A DNA stretch of 64,000 nt from assembly GCF_000512585.2 (NCBI RefSeq), contig NC_089243.1, forward strand, positions 682,001 to 746,000, in the 5' to 3' direction. The notes beneath the pieces are model-generated. The model searched no databases and was not told the DNA's origin. It saw nothing but the letters and a program-made list of their open reading frames with translations. Of this stretch, positions 1 through 10,117 are shown one piece after another; the first letter of the stretch is position 1; every line of letters starts with the position of its first letter. A program made the position numbers and the translations under genes. Source of the DNA: Kwoniella bestiolae CBS 10118 (taxonomy: Eukaryota; Basidiomycota; Tremellomycetes; Tremellales; Cryptococcaceae).

Positions 1-261
1 TTATACTGTCGTGCAGATGAAGGGAAGTCTTGATGAGGATGAGCAGTGTACCCTCATTGGGTAGGAAGGAGGTAGAAGCAGACATCCCACTCAGTATAAA
101 GAGTTAGGATTGGTAGTTCTATATCATGCATAATATTGATTCAAGACAATTACTCCGAGATTCCTCTATCCTCTTCTGAGATCCCACTGCAATTCTAGAC
201 AAGTTCGGGGCATCAAAGCATACTTACCATCACTCCGTGGTACATGACAATATGACATGAC

Positions 262-1643
262 TCAGACGTAAGCCCTACCAACCTCAGAAGTCTGAACGTT
301 CGAGTCTAGCCTTTCCCTTTCCCCTTCCCCGTTGTTCTCAACGAATTTACTAGGAGGTAATAGACCCCATATCAACAAAGCTAATACCACGGGTAGATAC
401 TCCAAAGTCCCAAATAAGCTCTCATGGGTGGACGCAAATCCGAAGAACCCCTGAGCGGTCTCTGAGAGTCTGAACGTGGTTCGTAAGAGGATGAGAAGCG
501 AGGTGATGAGGATAGTGTAGAGGAACAGACGTAGTGTGCTCAGTGAGGTGGTATGGGTGATGTAGGTGGAGCGGTATGAGCGGTATATTGTTAGAAGGAG
601 GATGAGGAGGAAGGAAGTGAAGGAGAAGCACTGTGAGTGAGTCGTGAACGGGTTAGCAACGTTGTTGTCGCATTACGATAAGACTGGCTGAATGAGCTGT
701 ATTTGGAGGGTTGGGGTATTGACTCACCTGGATGGCTAATCCTGCTAAGAGTATATCATTGGCCTGTTCTGGTGTGACGCTCGAGGGGTTGCCTCGGACT
801 TTGGCTGATTCTGAGGATCCGATCAGAGCTGCTCCGACTACTTGGATGATGGCTAGGTTGAACGAGTCAGTATTGAGTATCTATCGTGTGAGTGGCTCGG
901 GAGGGGATCGAGAACTCACTCGTCACTATGTCGGCGGTGACAAAGACTAGGAGAATTAAATGGTGATATTAGCCAATATCCACGTCCAGAGCTATGGCGA
1001 TCACTCACAGATCAAAACCTTCCTTGGACCAATGATCAACAGCCTCTCTGCGCCTTTGTAGCTCCTGGTGGCTATTGAGAGGGATAGGTAGATGGCAGCT
1101 GAGAAAAGTACGGGGGCCTATAGTGACACCCAAATGGTTCGTACTGTTTTAGCGAACACACTCTCTATGCCTAGAGATAGATTCATGCTGCTTTCTGAGA
1201 ACAGAGATTCCGGAACATGGAAGATGGTCATATATGAGGGAAGAGCCAAACTCACCACTACAATCAGGAAGTACTGAGCCACAAACGTACTGACCACAAA
1301 CGGACGTCGATGACTAGCCAGTCTCGCTGCGTACCCGCCTATCTCCATGAGCTATGAAGCGTTCCAACTTGAATTTAGCCTTGTAACGCGACCTCAACCA
1401 CGATTAGGTATCAGGGATATAGCGAGGTGAAGTACTCACCGCACCGACCAATATCAAACCATGGAACCACCTTGTCCCCTTCTTTCTAGCAAGCCAGAAC
1501 GAATGCAAAGACACGCAGATCGCGAATGTTATTATCCCAATAATGCCCAGTGCGAGGGAGGGGGTGTACCCGTAGATGATTATTGATGCCTCGTCGTCCT
1601 TTGGGTTGGGGTTGATGGGCCCGCGGTAGGTCGTTCCGGACAT
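262..1643 (-). CDS. RTA1-family seven-TM membrane protein (lipid-translocating exporter-like)
   Basis: Multi-exon gene read from an ATG at 1643 to a TGA at 262-264. Exon 1 is 1643-1440, exon 2 is 1351-1256 and exon 3 starts at 1117. Further exons lie near 945-919, 868-730 and 640-262. The joined product has the RTA1 landmarks in order: YGYTPSLALGI at the first membrane segment, MEIGGYAARL, LAPV-like segment APVLFSAAIYLSLS, FVTADIVT, an LAGLAIQ helix, and the late motif ETAQGFFGFASTHE followed by EYLPVVLAL. The family (yeast Rsb1, Rta1, Rtm1) sits in the plasma membrane or related membranes and is tied to sphingoid-base efflux and resistance to toxic lipids or drugs. The substrate here cannot be told. 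The acceptor before exon 3 was chosen because only it restores the APVLFSAAIY motif in frame. Confidence 0.88.
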
Positions 1644-2396
1644 TGCGTTAGGTATTCTTCTGGGGTAGACAGATGTTCAAGGTAAGCCTGAAGATTGAGA
1701 GGAGGGAGATAGAAAGCGAGGGTTGGTGGTTGCAAGATGTGAAAGGGGAAGTTGATCGCTATCTCAGTGGTTATCGGTCTACTCGTGATGCTTGATATTT
1801 GGCTCTATACCAGGTGTGATATGATACGAGCGGTAGTTGAAGATGGTTTAGCTCTGATTAAGATTAGAGATCTGCTGGAAATAAATAATGGATCAGACAA
1901 TTATGAATATTACGAGATCGAACGATTTCTCTCCCCCCTACGTCACATCTCACCGTGCCAAGACCAAATAGTAAAACAGGTGACAAACCGCTAAACCGAA
2001 ACCAAGGCACCACCATCGGGAAAATCCTAAGATCAAACAATTTGCGCACTATAACAATTAGAGTGAGTGGTTGTCAAGTCACTGAACTTGAATGCAACGT
2101 AGAAGAAGCATGCAGGGAACAGAGAACACCCAAATGTAAAGTACGATCATATTTATCGACAAATCGCAGGATTTGGAAAGATAAGTGAGAATAGGGGATA
2201 TGACATTGAAAACGTTTATAGCACAGGGAGAAGGAGTAAGAGCACTGCCCAACCTACTTGTAGCGACTATCATGATTCATCATGCATCTTGAGTACGCAG
2301 AGAACATCCTTGGGAAATACCATACATATGAAAAGTAAGTATGCATATGCAATCAAATCAAGTTCGCACCAACACATCTCCAAATCCGAGATCAGA
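1644..2396. other. Intergenic region, no gene seen
   Basis: This is the upstream region of the RTA1-like gene and the 3' side of the Utp8-like gene. It is AT-rich with only short ORFs that have no recognisable domain or splice partners. I see nothing else in it. Confidence 0.6.
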
Positions 2397-4955
2397 TCAA
2401 AATACCAAATCCTCAACTTTCCACTTCCCAATCCTCTCTTCCGGTATCCTCGTCCCCTTCTCGCCACCCTTCTTATCGCCTCTCGATTTGCCCAGTGTTT
2501 CCTGGGCTTTCATCTCCTCCCTCTTCGCCAAAATCAGAATCGCCTCGATTGGACCCCGTAATTTCTTATACTCATTTTGAACTTCCATCAGAGGTATCAA
2601 ACTTTCATTCAAAGATTCCAATAATTCATGGGATGCTTCGTGCGAGAGGAATAAGGGGAGATGCGAGTCGAGCAAGAGTGAGGAATAGGTTATCAGCGAA
2701 TTCAACGATGGGATGTCGGTGCTCTCGTTTTGGATGCCTGATGAGTCCGATTCCGAATCCCACCCTTTCAATCCCTCTCCACGATGCTTTACGTGCTCTT
2801 CTGCCCAGGATGCGAATTGCGCCAGTACAGAGGTAGCATCTTCCACTGAGAGGTTTTGGCGCAAGTCCAATCGGAAAGTAGGGGCTGGTGGGGATGCCAT
2901 GATCGATGATAATAGGTGAGATAAGGCGGGTACGTTCTTATCGGTATGAGAGGGATGTAAGGAGGATGAGATGAGCTTGACGAGGGTGAGAGACGAGATG
3001 GTGCGGAATCTTTGTAGGCAGAGGATGATCGTGTTCTGCGGAAAGATAACGACGCATTAATTAGAGCGCATGTCAAGACCGTGAAAAACATGTTATCACG
3101 AGATTGAACTCACCCAGTCACCACAGGGTAATAATCCCTCGCCTACCAGACTACTCTTCCACAATGAATCATTCACCAACCCTCTCTCCACCAATACCCC
3201 CACCACTCCAGCAGCGTAGTTACCCTTGAGTTTACCTTCATCGTTCAACGCCTCGGTAAACACAACATTGACGATCTTCCTAACAAATCCTTCAGACACC
3301 TGCGCAGAAGCAGCCTTTGACAAATACTCCTTCAGAGCACTTTCAGCTGCCCCGAGCTGATTCTTCTTTATCAATTCACAAATCTTCTTGATCAATCCAT
3401 CTTGTTCTGCTGTTCCCGACCCGCTTTTCTTCTCCTCTGGTGTGGATGTGGGATTCATAAGGTAAATCTGAGTCTTCTCCTTGGTCCCTAAAAGACTACC
3501 CATCCCAATCCCTTTTGGGGGGATGACAACTTCAGTAGTGTATATGACACTTCTCCCAGACTGACCATCGCTATTCAGATGGCTCAGTACCACTCCAACA
3601 GTCAGGATCCCATTCTTGCTTGACAAGATGGCGAGGTGCTCGACTGTTCCAGAGGAGGTGAAGGACGAGATGGAGGTGGATGAAAGTATGGCAGGAAGGG
3701 TGGAGAGAGGTATGGACAGTAGCAAGGAGGGTGTAGGGTGAGAGGTGGGAAGGAGGATCAGGGGTTTGCCGGATGTGGGGAGTGATAGGATCACAGGGGA
3801 GGATGATGGGTGGACTAGAGTGAGAGGAGGTGAAGGGGAAGATAGCGAGGATAGTTCGAGGGTGTAGAGGTTGTTCGATTGGTCTATACACATAGCATGA
3901 GATCAGTTTAATCAGATTCAACACAGGTGACACTGTGAGAAGGATCTGAAGTCAAAGAACACTTACCCAAAGCACTGATCACCCCATCATCACTTATATC
4001 CACACAACCCAACTTCCCAACGCCACCAATCTTGCCTTCCGACACTCTGCTCACTCGGGGGTTATCTTCCAATGTCAACTGGAATATTGTTACTTTCCCT
4101 TCCGAATCTACTATAACCAATCTCGCGCTATTCTCCTTTGGTGAGAGAATCTTGGACGTAAGGACGGCGGTTGAAGAGAGGGAGAGTGGTAGATGGGTAG
4201 GTATGAAAGAATCATTCAGGAGATGCAGATCGGTAGGGCTGGATGAGATCACCAGTATTGGGTATAGGGAAGAGGGCAGATGATGTATCGACTTGATAGG
4301 TTGACCGATCTACAGAACGAGAGAGTCAGCATTTATGAACTATGGATTACACTGAACGAACACCATGAGATCCGTTATGCCAGATCCATTATACTAGATG
4401 AAGATTGAAGTCACACATACCTCTATAACCTCCTTATCGCCCTCCTCTCCAACCCATCTCCATACCTCTTTCCCAACCCCTACGAGCGTTGTCCTCTCTC
4501 TGACTTCCACCGTCTCTTCTTCGTCCTCGTCTTCTTCTGCATCAACGTCCATATCATCCTCCGACACCTCCACAACCCCCTGCGACTGATCCTTAGGCGC
4601 CCGCTCAGTCTGAGTGACCCAGTAACTTATAGGCGATGTCGAAAATACCGTCGAAGGCGGAACGGTGAATGAAGTGGTCGGTCTGAGGGTATTGAGCTAT
4701 AAGACACATCGGGTGAATTAATCAGCTTCTGATTCATAGCGACACATTCTCTTCTTTCTGAGACTTATGTGAAGCAAGAAGTCTGGATGCAGTCGAACCC
4801 ACATCATAAGTCCATATCCCATCTCCTCGCACAGCAGCCACAGCACATTTCGAGTCTCCCACCACAGGACTGAGGGTCACATGCGGGGTCTTCGAGCTGG
4901 ACGCATGAGGTTGGGAGAAGGTCGCCAGCTGTGTAGGGGTCGATATCGATGCCAT
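2397..4955 (-). CDS. Utp8/NOL11-like U3 snoRNP (t-UTP) subunit
   Basis: The gene begins at an ATG at 4955 and ends at the stop at 2397. It has about six exons: near 4955-4746, 4697-4420, 4310-3967, 3890-3114, 3040-2900 and then to 2397, the last two possibly one block with a short intron. The N-terminal half is beta-strand-rich and propeller-like (GDGIWTYDV, SARLVIVDSEGKVTIFQLT), with an acidic DMDVDAEEDEDEEE stretch. The C-terminal half is helical: VLVERGLVNDSLW, ILCLQRFRTISSL, LLLDSHLPLFLS, a lysine-rich patch, and the terminus WKVEDLVF. The pattern of a second arm, a CLQRF-type motif, an LLD-H helix and a hydrophobic last residue resembles human NOL11 and yeast Utp8. Those act in the nucleolus in pre-rRNA transcription and early 18S processing. 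The assignment is by remembered family pattern, not by a search. Confidence 0.65.
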
Positions 4956-5376
4956 CTTGACTGATGGATGTATGCTAAGCTATGATACACCGGAAATACA
5001 GATTACGTCTAATTCAATCTTGAAAGCAAGCAAAAAGACACAGAATCATTCAAAAACAGATTTCCGAGCGAAAGATTTCAGAAATATTGAAATTACGTAA
5101 ACGCCTTCGAGTGGAGGGTGGAGGGATTTCTCTTATGGCAGAGTACAGCAGCAAAAGCAAGTAGTGAGAATAGGAGTGGGAATGCTTGTGACCATGATAT
5201 GATATGATATGCATAGACCAATGACCAATTGACAAGATCCGTTGTTTCTTCATCTACGTGACAACTTGAAGGTCACAGATAGATATGATACAAGTGCAAG
5301 ACAAGCTGAACATCTTTTCTTCCCTTTCTCTCCGTTTGCCTTCGCATTGTTGACATACTCATCTCGCGCCGACACC
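4956..5376. other. Intergenic region between two minus-strand genes
   Basis: It holds the promoter side of the Utp8-like gene and the 3' UTR of the isocitrate dehydrogenase gene. No coding or RNA feature is seen. Confidence 0.6.
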
Positions 5377-7332
5377 TTATATCCTCGCCTTGAGCTTCTC
5401 AATCAACCTCTCCTCAACCTTCTTCATATACACATCAGTAGTGACCCAATCATCCCTCTTCATATCCTTGCCCTTCATGGCCAACGCAAGATCCTTGGTC
5501 ATTATCGAATCCTTATCAATCACCTCCACACAAGCCTCTTCCAACGACTTGGCAAATTCCCCTAATGCGGGTGTATCGTCCAACTTGGCTCTGAAGGCCA
5601 GTCCTCGGGTCCAGGCGAAGATTGAGGCAACGGGGTTAGTGGAAGTTTCGTGTCCCTGTTGGTACTGCCTGTAATGTCTAGTGACTGTTCCGTGGGCTGC
5701 TTCGGACTCCATGGTCTTTCCGTCAGGTGTGATGAGCTCGGAGGTCATCATTCCCAATGAACCGAATCCTTGGGCGAGGATGTCACTCTGGAATAATGAG
5801 CAGTATAAAATCAGCCAAGATGAAGTGACGTGAGGATCTAGGGCGAATAACACTTACCATCACATCTCCATCGTAGTTCTTACAGGCCCAGACGAATCCA
5901 CCGGATGACTTGATAGCTTGCGCGACCATGTCGTCTAGACATATGAATGTCCATCAGTGACCAACGTACGTCCCGATGCTATTGTATACTCACCAATCAA
6001 TCGGTGTTCGTAATAGATACCGAGTCTTTCGAATTCAGCTTTGTAGGTTCTGCGTTAAACTCCCCATTAGCATCAGGAAACGAACCGTTTGTCAATGGTG
6101 TACTCACGACTCGTATACCTCCTCGAAGATATCCTTGAACCTTCCATCATACTTCTTCAAGATGGTGCTACAAAACGTCCCACACATCAGCTTCATGGTC
6201 ACCGTACGTTATAGTAAGTAATTAAGTCAAGGACTTACTTCTTTGTAGACATGAACAAAGTCATCTTCTTGCTCAAAGCCATCTTGAAACTCGCATGAGC
6301 GAACCCGTAGATGGACTCATCGGTGTTATACATGGCCAACGCCACTCCCTTGCCCTTGAAATCATACACGTTCAATTCGGTGGGTTTACCTCCGTCGGCT
6401 GGGGTGTAAGTGAGGGTGAGTTTACCGGGACCGGGAGAGATGAAGTCTGTTGATCGGTACTACATTCCACGTTATTGGGTCAGCTCAACGCCTATTTCAT
6501 ACTCTATGCAACGCAGGTGACAGAACTGATGTTGAGAGGGAAATAGATGCGCACCTGATCACCAAACGCGTGTCTACCAATAACAATGGGTTTAGTCCAC
6601 CCTGGAACTGGCTTGGGGATCTTTTCGAGGATGATAGGTTCTCTGAACACAGTTCCACCGAGGATATTTCGGATCTGCACAGCATCAACCAGGATAAATC
6701 AGCTTGTTTCCATTTCAAATTTCCGTCCTCGGGGGAAATTATGCAGCTGAGTGGATGAAGTTGAGAGAACCAACTTACAGTACCATTTGGACTTCTCCAC
6801 ATTTCCTTCAAGTTGAATTCTTTCACTCTAGCTTCGTCGGGCGTTATAGTCGCGCATTTCACTCCTACGGAATACTTTTTGATAGCTTCTGCTGAGTCGA
6901 TGGTTACTTGGTCGTTCGTCTATGTATCTCTCAATTAGTACGTTACCTGCAAGAGGAGTAGACTGAACTCACAGCATCTCGGTTCTCCATCCCCAAATCA
7001 TAGTACTTGAGATCAACGTCCACATACGGTAAGATGAGCTATACCGTGGTGATAAAAACATCAATACACTTAGTTCTAACATGGACCTAAGCCAGTGCTG
7101 GACCCACCTCCTCTCTAATCTTCTTCCAAATAATCCTAGTCATCTCATCCCCGTCAATCTCAACCACGGGATTCTTCACTTTGATCCTCTCAATCCCCGC
7201 TGGAGTGGTAGCGTATCCCATTGTTGAGGACAGGCCAAAAGCGAGTGGACGGGAAGTTCGGAGGGCCGTTCTAGCTAATAAGGGGGTGGTTCGGAGTAAT
7301 GGCTGATGGTATATCGACATTACAGTCAGCAT
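5377..7332 (-). CDS. IDP1: NADP-dependent isocitrate dehydrogenase, mitochondrial
   Basis: About nine exons run from 7332 to 5377: near 7332-7110, 7039-6973, 6920-6780, 6673-6557, 6460-6243, 6168-6109, 6048-5994, 5937-5860 and 5788-5377. The enzyme oxidatively decarboxylates isocitrate to 2-oxoglutarate and makes NADPH. Diagnostic segments are EIDGDEMTRIIW at the start of the domain, LKYYDLGMENRD, NGTIRNILGGTVFREPII, PKPVPGWTKPIVIGRHAFGDQ, the SPGPGKL stretch, and AAHGTVTRHYRQYQ with ETSTNPVASIFAW near the end. The N-terminus (PLLARTALRTSRPLAF) is arginine-rich without acids, as in a mitochondrial presequence. Two start codons lie four codons apart, at 7332 and 7320; either fits. A further in-frame Met just before GYATTP could begin a cytosolic form. 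The gene diverges from SDHAF3. Confidence 0.95.
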
Positions 7333-7902
7333 TCAATCTCTGAGATAGGTTTTAGGGCTGGAACTGGACGAGGTATATATGGGTATAAATCACGGCATGG
7401 ACAGAGTAATAGAGAGACAGATGTACCGGTGTTACCGGAACATGAACATGAAGAAGGAAGGGCACGTGATGGGTGATTGGGTAGAATGAACTTACCATTG
7501 TGTGCGTGCTTTTAAATGTGTCTGTCTATATTCTAATGTTTGGTGGACGATGTTGTAGAAGAGGTGTACACACTATTTTCTCCCTTTGAATGATATGTTT
7601 TAGAGATTTTCCAAGATTATACAGTACTTGTGTTATCTATGAGCTATCAACGTTGACTCGCTTGTCCTCGTCGTTGTTTCGGGTCATTCGGCCGGACCAA
7701 TCGGATTGTAGTGACAGGATTTTGCCGAACACCGGAACCAATTTCAAGTATCTTACGACGTCATCATTTTTCTCTATGCCGCAAGATGAAAGACGATCTT
7801 CAAGATCTTCAGAAAAGTAGAAATCCAGATGAAAAGTCTGTATCATCATTCCCATTACTACACCAGAAACACAAATCCAATCGACCAAGACCAATCAGCA
7901 AT
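7333..7902. promoter_or_regulatory. Shared divergent promoter region IDP1/SDHAF3
   Basis: 570 bp separate the start codons of IDP1 (minus) and SDHAF3 (plus). The IDP1 side has a TATA-like run around 7370-7390 read on the minus strand. No specific operator could be recognised. Both flanking products are mitochondrial, so a common control region is plausible but is an inference. Confidence 0.5.
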
Positions 7903-8672
7903 ATGCGTCAGTCGCTCATTAGATTAGCCAGTGCCTCAGCACCGCTACCACTATCCGTACAGCAGGCTTCCATACAGCTTATACCGCCTATACCGTGAGT
8001 GTTGCCACCTGATTACTCGATCTGAACCGAGAGATATCTTCAAAAAAAATGGTCTCCAGCAGTGTAGCGTGTTACGCGATCATTGGTGGTTCATCGCATC
8101 CAGGCATATCCGACAGAGGATAACAGAGGATACAAGCTGATTTCATGTGCTCATGCCTAGCCTCTATCGTCGTCTCCTCCGAGCTCACCGCACCCTCCCC
8201 CCCGAAATGCGATTCATGGGCGACTCCTACATCAAATCCGAATTTCGTCTAACCCGATCAACGGATAATCCCCTCCATATAATCGCGTTCCTCTTGCAGT
8301 GGAAATTATACCTCGATGAGCTGTTAGCTTCGACAGGTGCGCCTGGACAGGGGATATGGAGGGGGAAGAAGTTGGATACGGATTCGTTTGAGAAGTTGAG
8401 TAAGGAGCAGGTGGGGCAGCTTTATGAGTTGATGCATGCTACGAAGGATGTTTGGAAGACGTGAGTGCTGTTTGATCTGCTTCTCCCCTTTTCATCGAAT
8501 TTCTGCTACCTCCGGGACCTATCTTCCTCTACTCTCTCGATCATCAAAACCAGAATTGCACAATTTGTCGTCGAATGCTGATCACCTGTGTCACTATAGA
8601 CCCGAGCAGCTGGAACAGGAAGCTCAAGATGCTGGCGTCTCTGAACCTATAGATGGAGGTATCAAGCAGTAA
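7903..8672 (+). CDS. SDHAF3: Succinate dehydrogenase assembly factor 3 (ACN9/Sdh7, LYR family)
   Basis: Three exons, 7903-7994, 8161-8460 and 8600-8672, join in frame to 154 residues. The second exon opens with the LYR motif (LYRRLLRAH) followed by LPPEMRFMGDSYIKSEFR and NPLHIIAFLLQWKLYLDEL. This is the ACN9/SDHAF3 signature. The first exon (MRQSLIRLASASAPLP) is a likely mitochondrial presequence. The protein acts in the matrix and protects the iron-sulfur subunit Sdh2 during maturation of complex II. The length is normal for the family once presequence and a short acidic tail are counted. The splice between exons 1 and 2 creates the proline just before LYR, which supports this model. It is transcribed away from IDP1. 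Confidence 0.93.
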
Positions 8673-8821
8673 TGTAGTACTATCCGCAATTCAATATAGA
8701 TAAATGTATCAGTATCAACACCACCAAGCTCGACGGAGCGTGAGGAAAGGCACCATGCTACCTGATAATAGATCTGTCTTAGCTGCCTGGATCCTCTTCA
8801 GTGAATGCTGAGGAAGACGAT

Positions 8822-8835
8822 CAGAAAAAAAAAAA
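8822..8835 (-). terminator. Pol III terminator of the 5S gene
   Basis: An uninterrupted T run on the minus strand directly follows the 5S 3' end, as expected for RNA polymerase III termination. Confidence 0.75.
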
Positions 8836-8951
8836 CTACAACACCCGGGATTCCCAAGTGGTCCCCCACCTTGGTACTAACCGGGCGATAGGTAGGATCG
8901 CTGCGCAGAGCGGACGGGATGCGGCTCTTTCTACCTTCTATGGTCGTAGAT
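8834..8951 (-). rRNA. 5S ribosomal RNA (dispersed copy)
   Basis: Read on the minus strand from 8951, the sequence starts ATCTACGACCATAG and ends CCCGGGTGTTGTAGT, so the two ends form helix I. It contains the conserved 5S blocks CATCCCGTCCGCTCTGCG, CCCGGTTAGTACCA and GGTGGGGGACCAC. Helix II can form from GGTAG and CTACC. A run of eleven T follows the mature 3' end, a normal Pol III terminator. Length 118 nt is typical. The block after CTGCG reads CAGCGATC where most eukaryotic 5S genes have AAGTTAA(G/C)C, which is the A-box and loop-B region. It may be a lineage variant or a decaying copy. Confidence 0.87.
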
Positions 8952-10117
8952 AAAGTAAAAGCATTAAATGGCATCTTAATCACAGCGGTGGGCGGAAGAT
9001 GAAGCGACCAGCAGGATCAGTGTGGGATGTACGAGGTACATGAAATCGAATGTTCCTTTGTGTCATTCATAGAAACCTCATTGCCTCACAGAGAGTTTGT
9101 TGATTCGATTAGTCGATACCAGATCCCTTTGTTCAACCTTGGCAGGTACCGTATCCTGCTTTGACGTGTACAAATGAAATAATCGGTGACGTACAGGTAC
9201 AGAGAGGTATGAAACGCAGATCAAGAAACAAACCTCACTCAAGGACAGGGAGGTGCTACAGTATTTAATGTATAAAAGGACAAAAGAGTCAATTAAGGGG
9301 ACGCTATGCTAGAGTTGTAATGAACGGTACGTACATGTGATGTTCTAGACTTGATAATGATAGGAAAGAAAAAAAGAAAAAGAAGCAGACAATTGCAAAG
9401 ATAGAGTTGAGTTGAAGGGACAAGGGGAAGACGCGTTTGCTTGGATTTCACGTTGGTTTCAGGTTGGATAAGGTTATTTCGTATCCATCATTTCATTTTA
9501 TCAGGAGATCTCTTCAAGATACAAGGTCATCCGCAAGCATGTATAAACGCGTCCTCGTTTCAAGGTGATGATTTCTATGTTGTACTTTTGTTCTCTGTTC
9601 GGTCATAGTGGGGATAAGTGGACGTGTAATTTAATCCAAAGGAGGGTTTGATTAGATTTCAAGGGGGTCCTTTGGACGCGATTGACTTTGGATTGATTGA
9701 TGAGTGATGGAGTAATGGAAACAATGCCAAGACTTTTCACACAGGTGTACAGCATACGAGTGATATAAGAGCGGGATACGATGCGCTGTATTATCATTTG
9801 ATTTTTTTGTTCTTGTGACTTGCTGAGTCCTTTTAAATTGCCTCTCTTTCTTCATTCTTTGCATTCCTTTCTTCTCAACCTTTCATCTCTTTCATTCATC
9901 GAGATCTTTCTCACCTCCTTACCACCTTTCAGTCTCTCATATATAAACGACAGTCTCAAGAGCAGGTTTCTCTTGTGCTTCCATCCACTCAACACACTAC
10001 AACAGTACCCCGTCGCTCTTTACACCTTGTCGACCAACCTTGTACCCCGACAACCAACCGACCAAACTTTACTCCCCTACTATCTTTCATCATCTACTTT
10101 GCAACACCCTGACCAGA
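8952..10117. other. Intergenic region upstream of the LPMO-like gene
   Basis: About 1.2 kb without a supported gene. It contains short A/G-rich runs near 9364-9390 and a pyrimidine-rich leader from about 9815 to 10117 just ahead of the start codon, as is usual for well-expressed genes in these fungi. Confidence 0.6.
9940..9947 (+). promoter_or_regulatory. TATA-like element of the LPMO-like gene
   Basis: TATATAAA lies 171 bp upstream of the ATG at 10118, in front of a pyrimidine-rich leader. The position is right for a core promoter with a 5' UTR of about 100-140 nt. This is inferred from sequence only. Confidence 0.5.

Noticed and set aside
1..261. Left-edge sequence
   Set aside because: It looks like 3' flank of the RTA1-like gene; no ORF or RNA could be supported.
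10040..10117. Upstream in-frame ATG for the LPMO-like protein
   Set aside because: It would add 26 residues before the signal peptide and prevent N-terminal processing to histidine.
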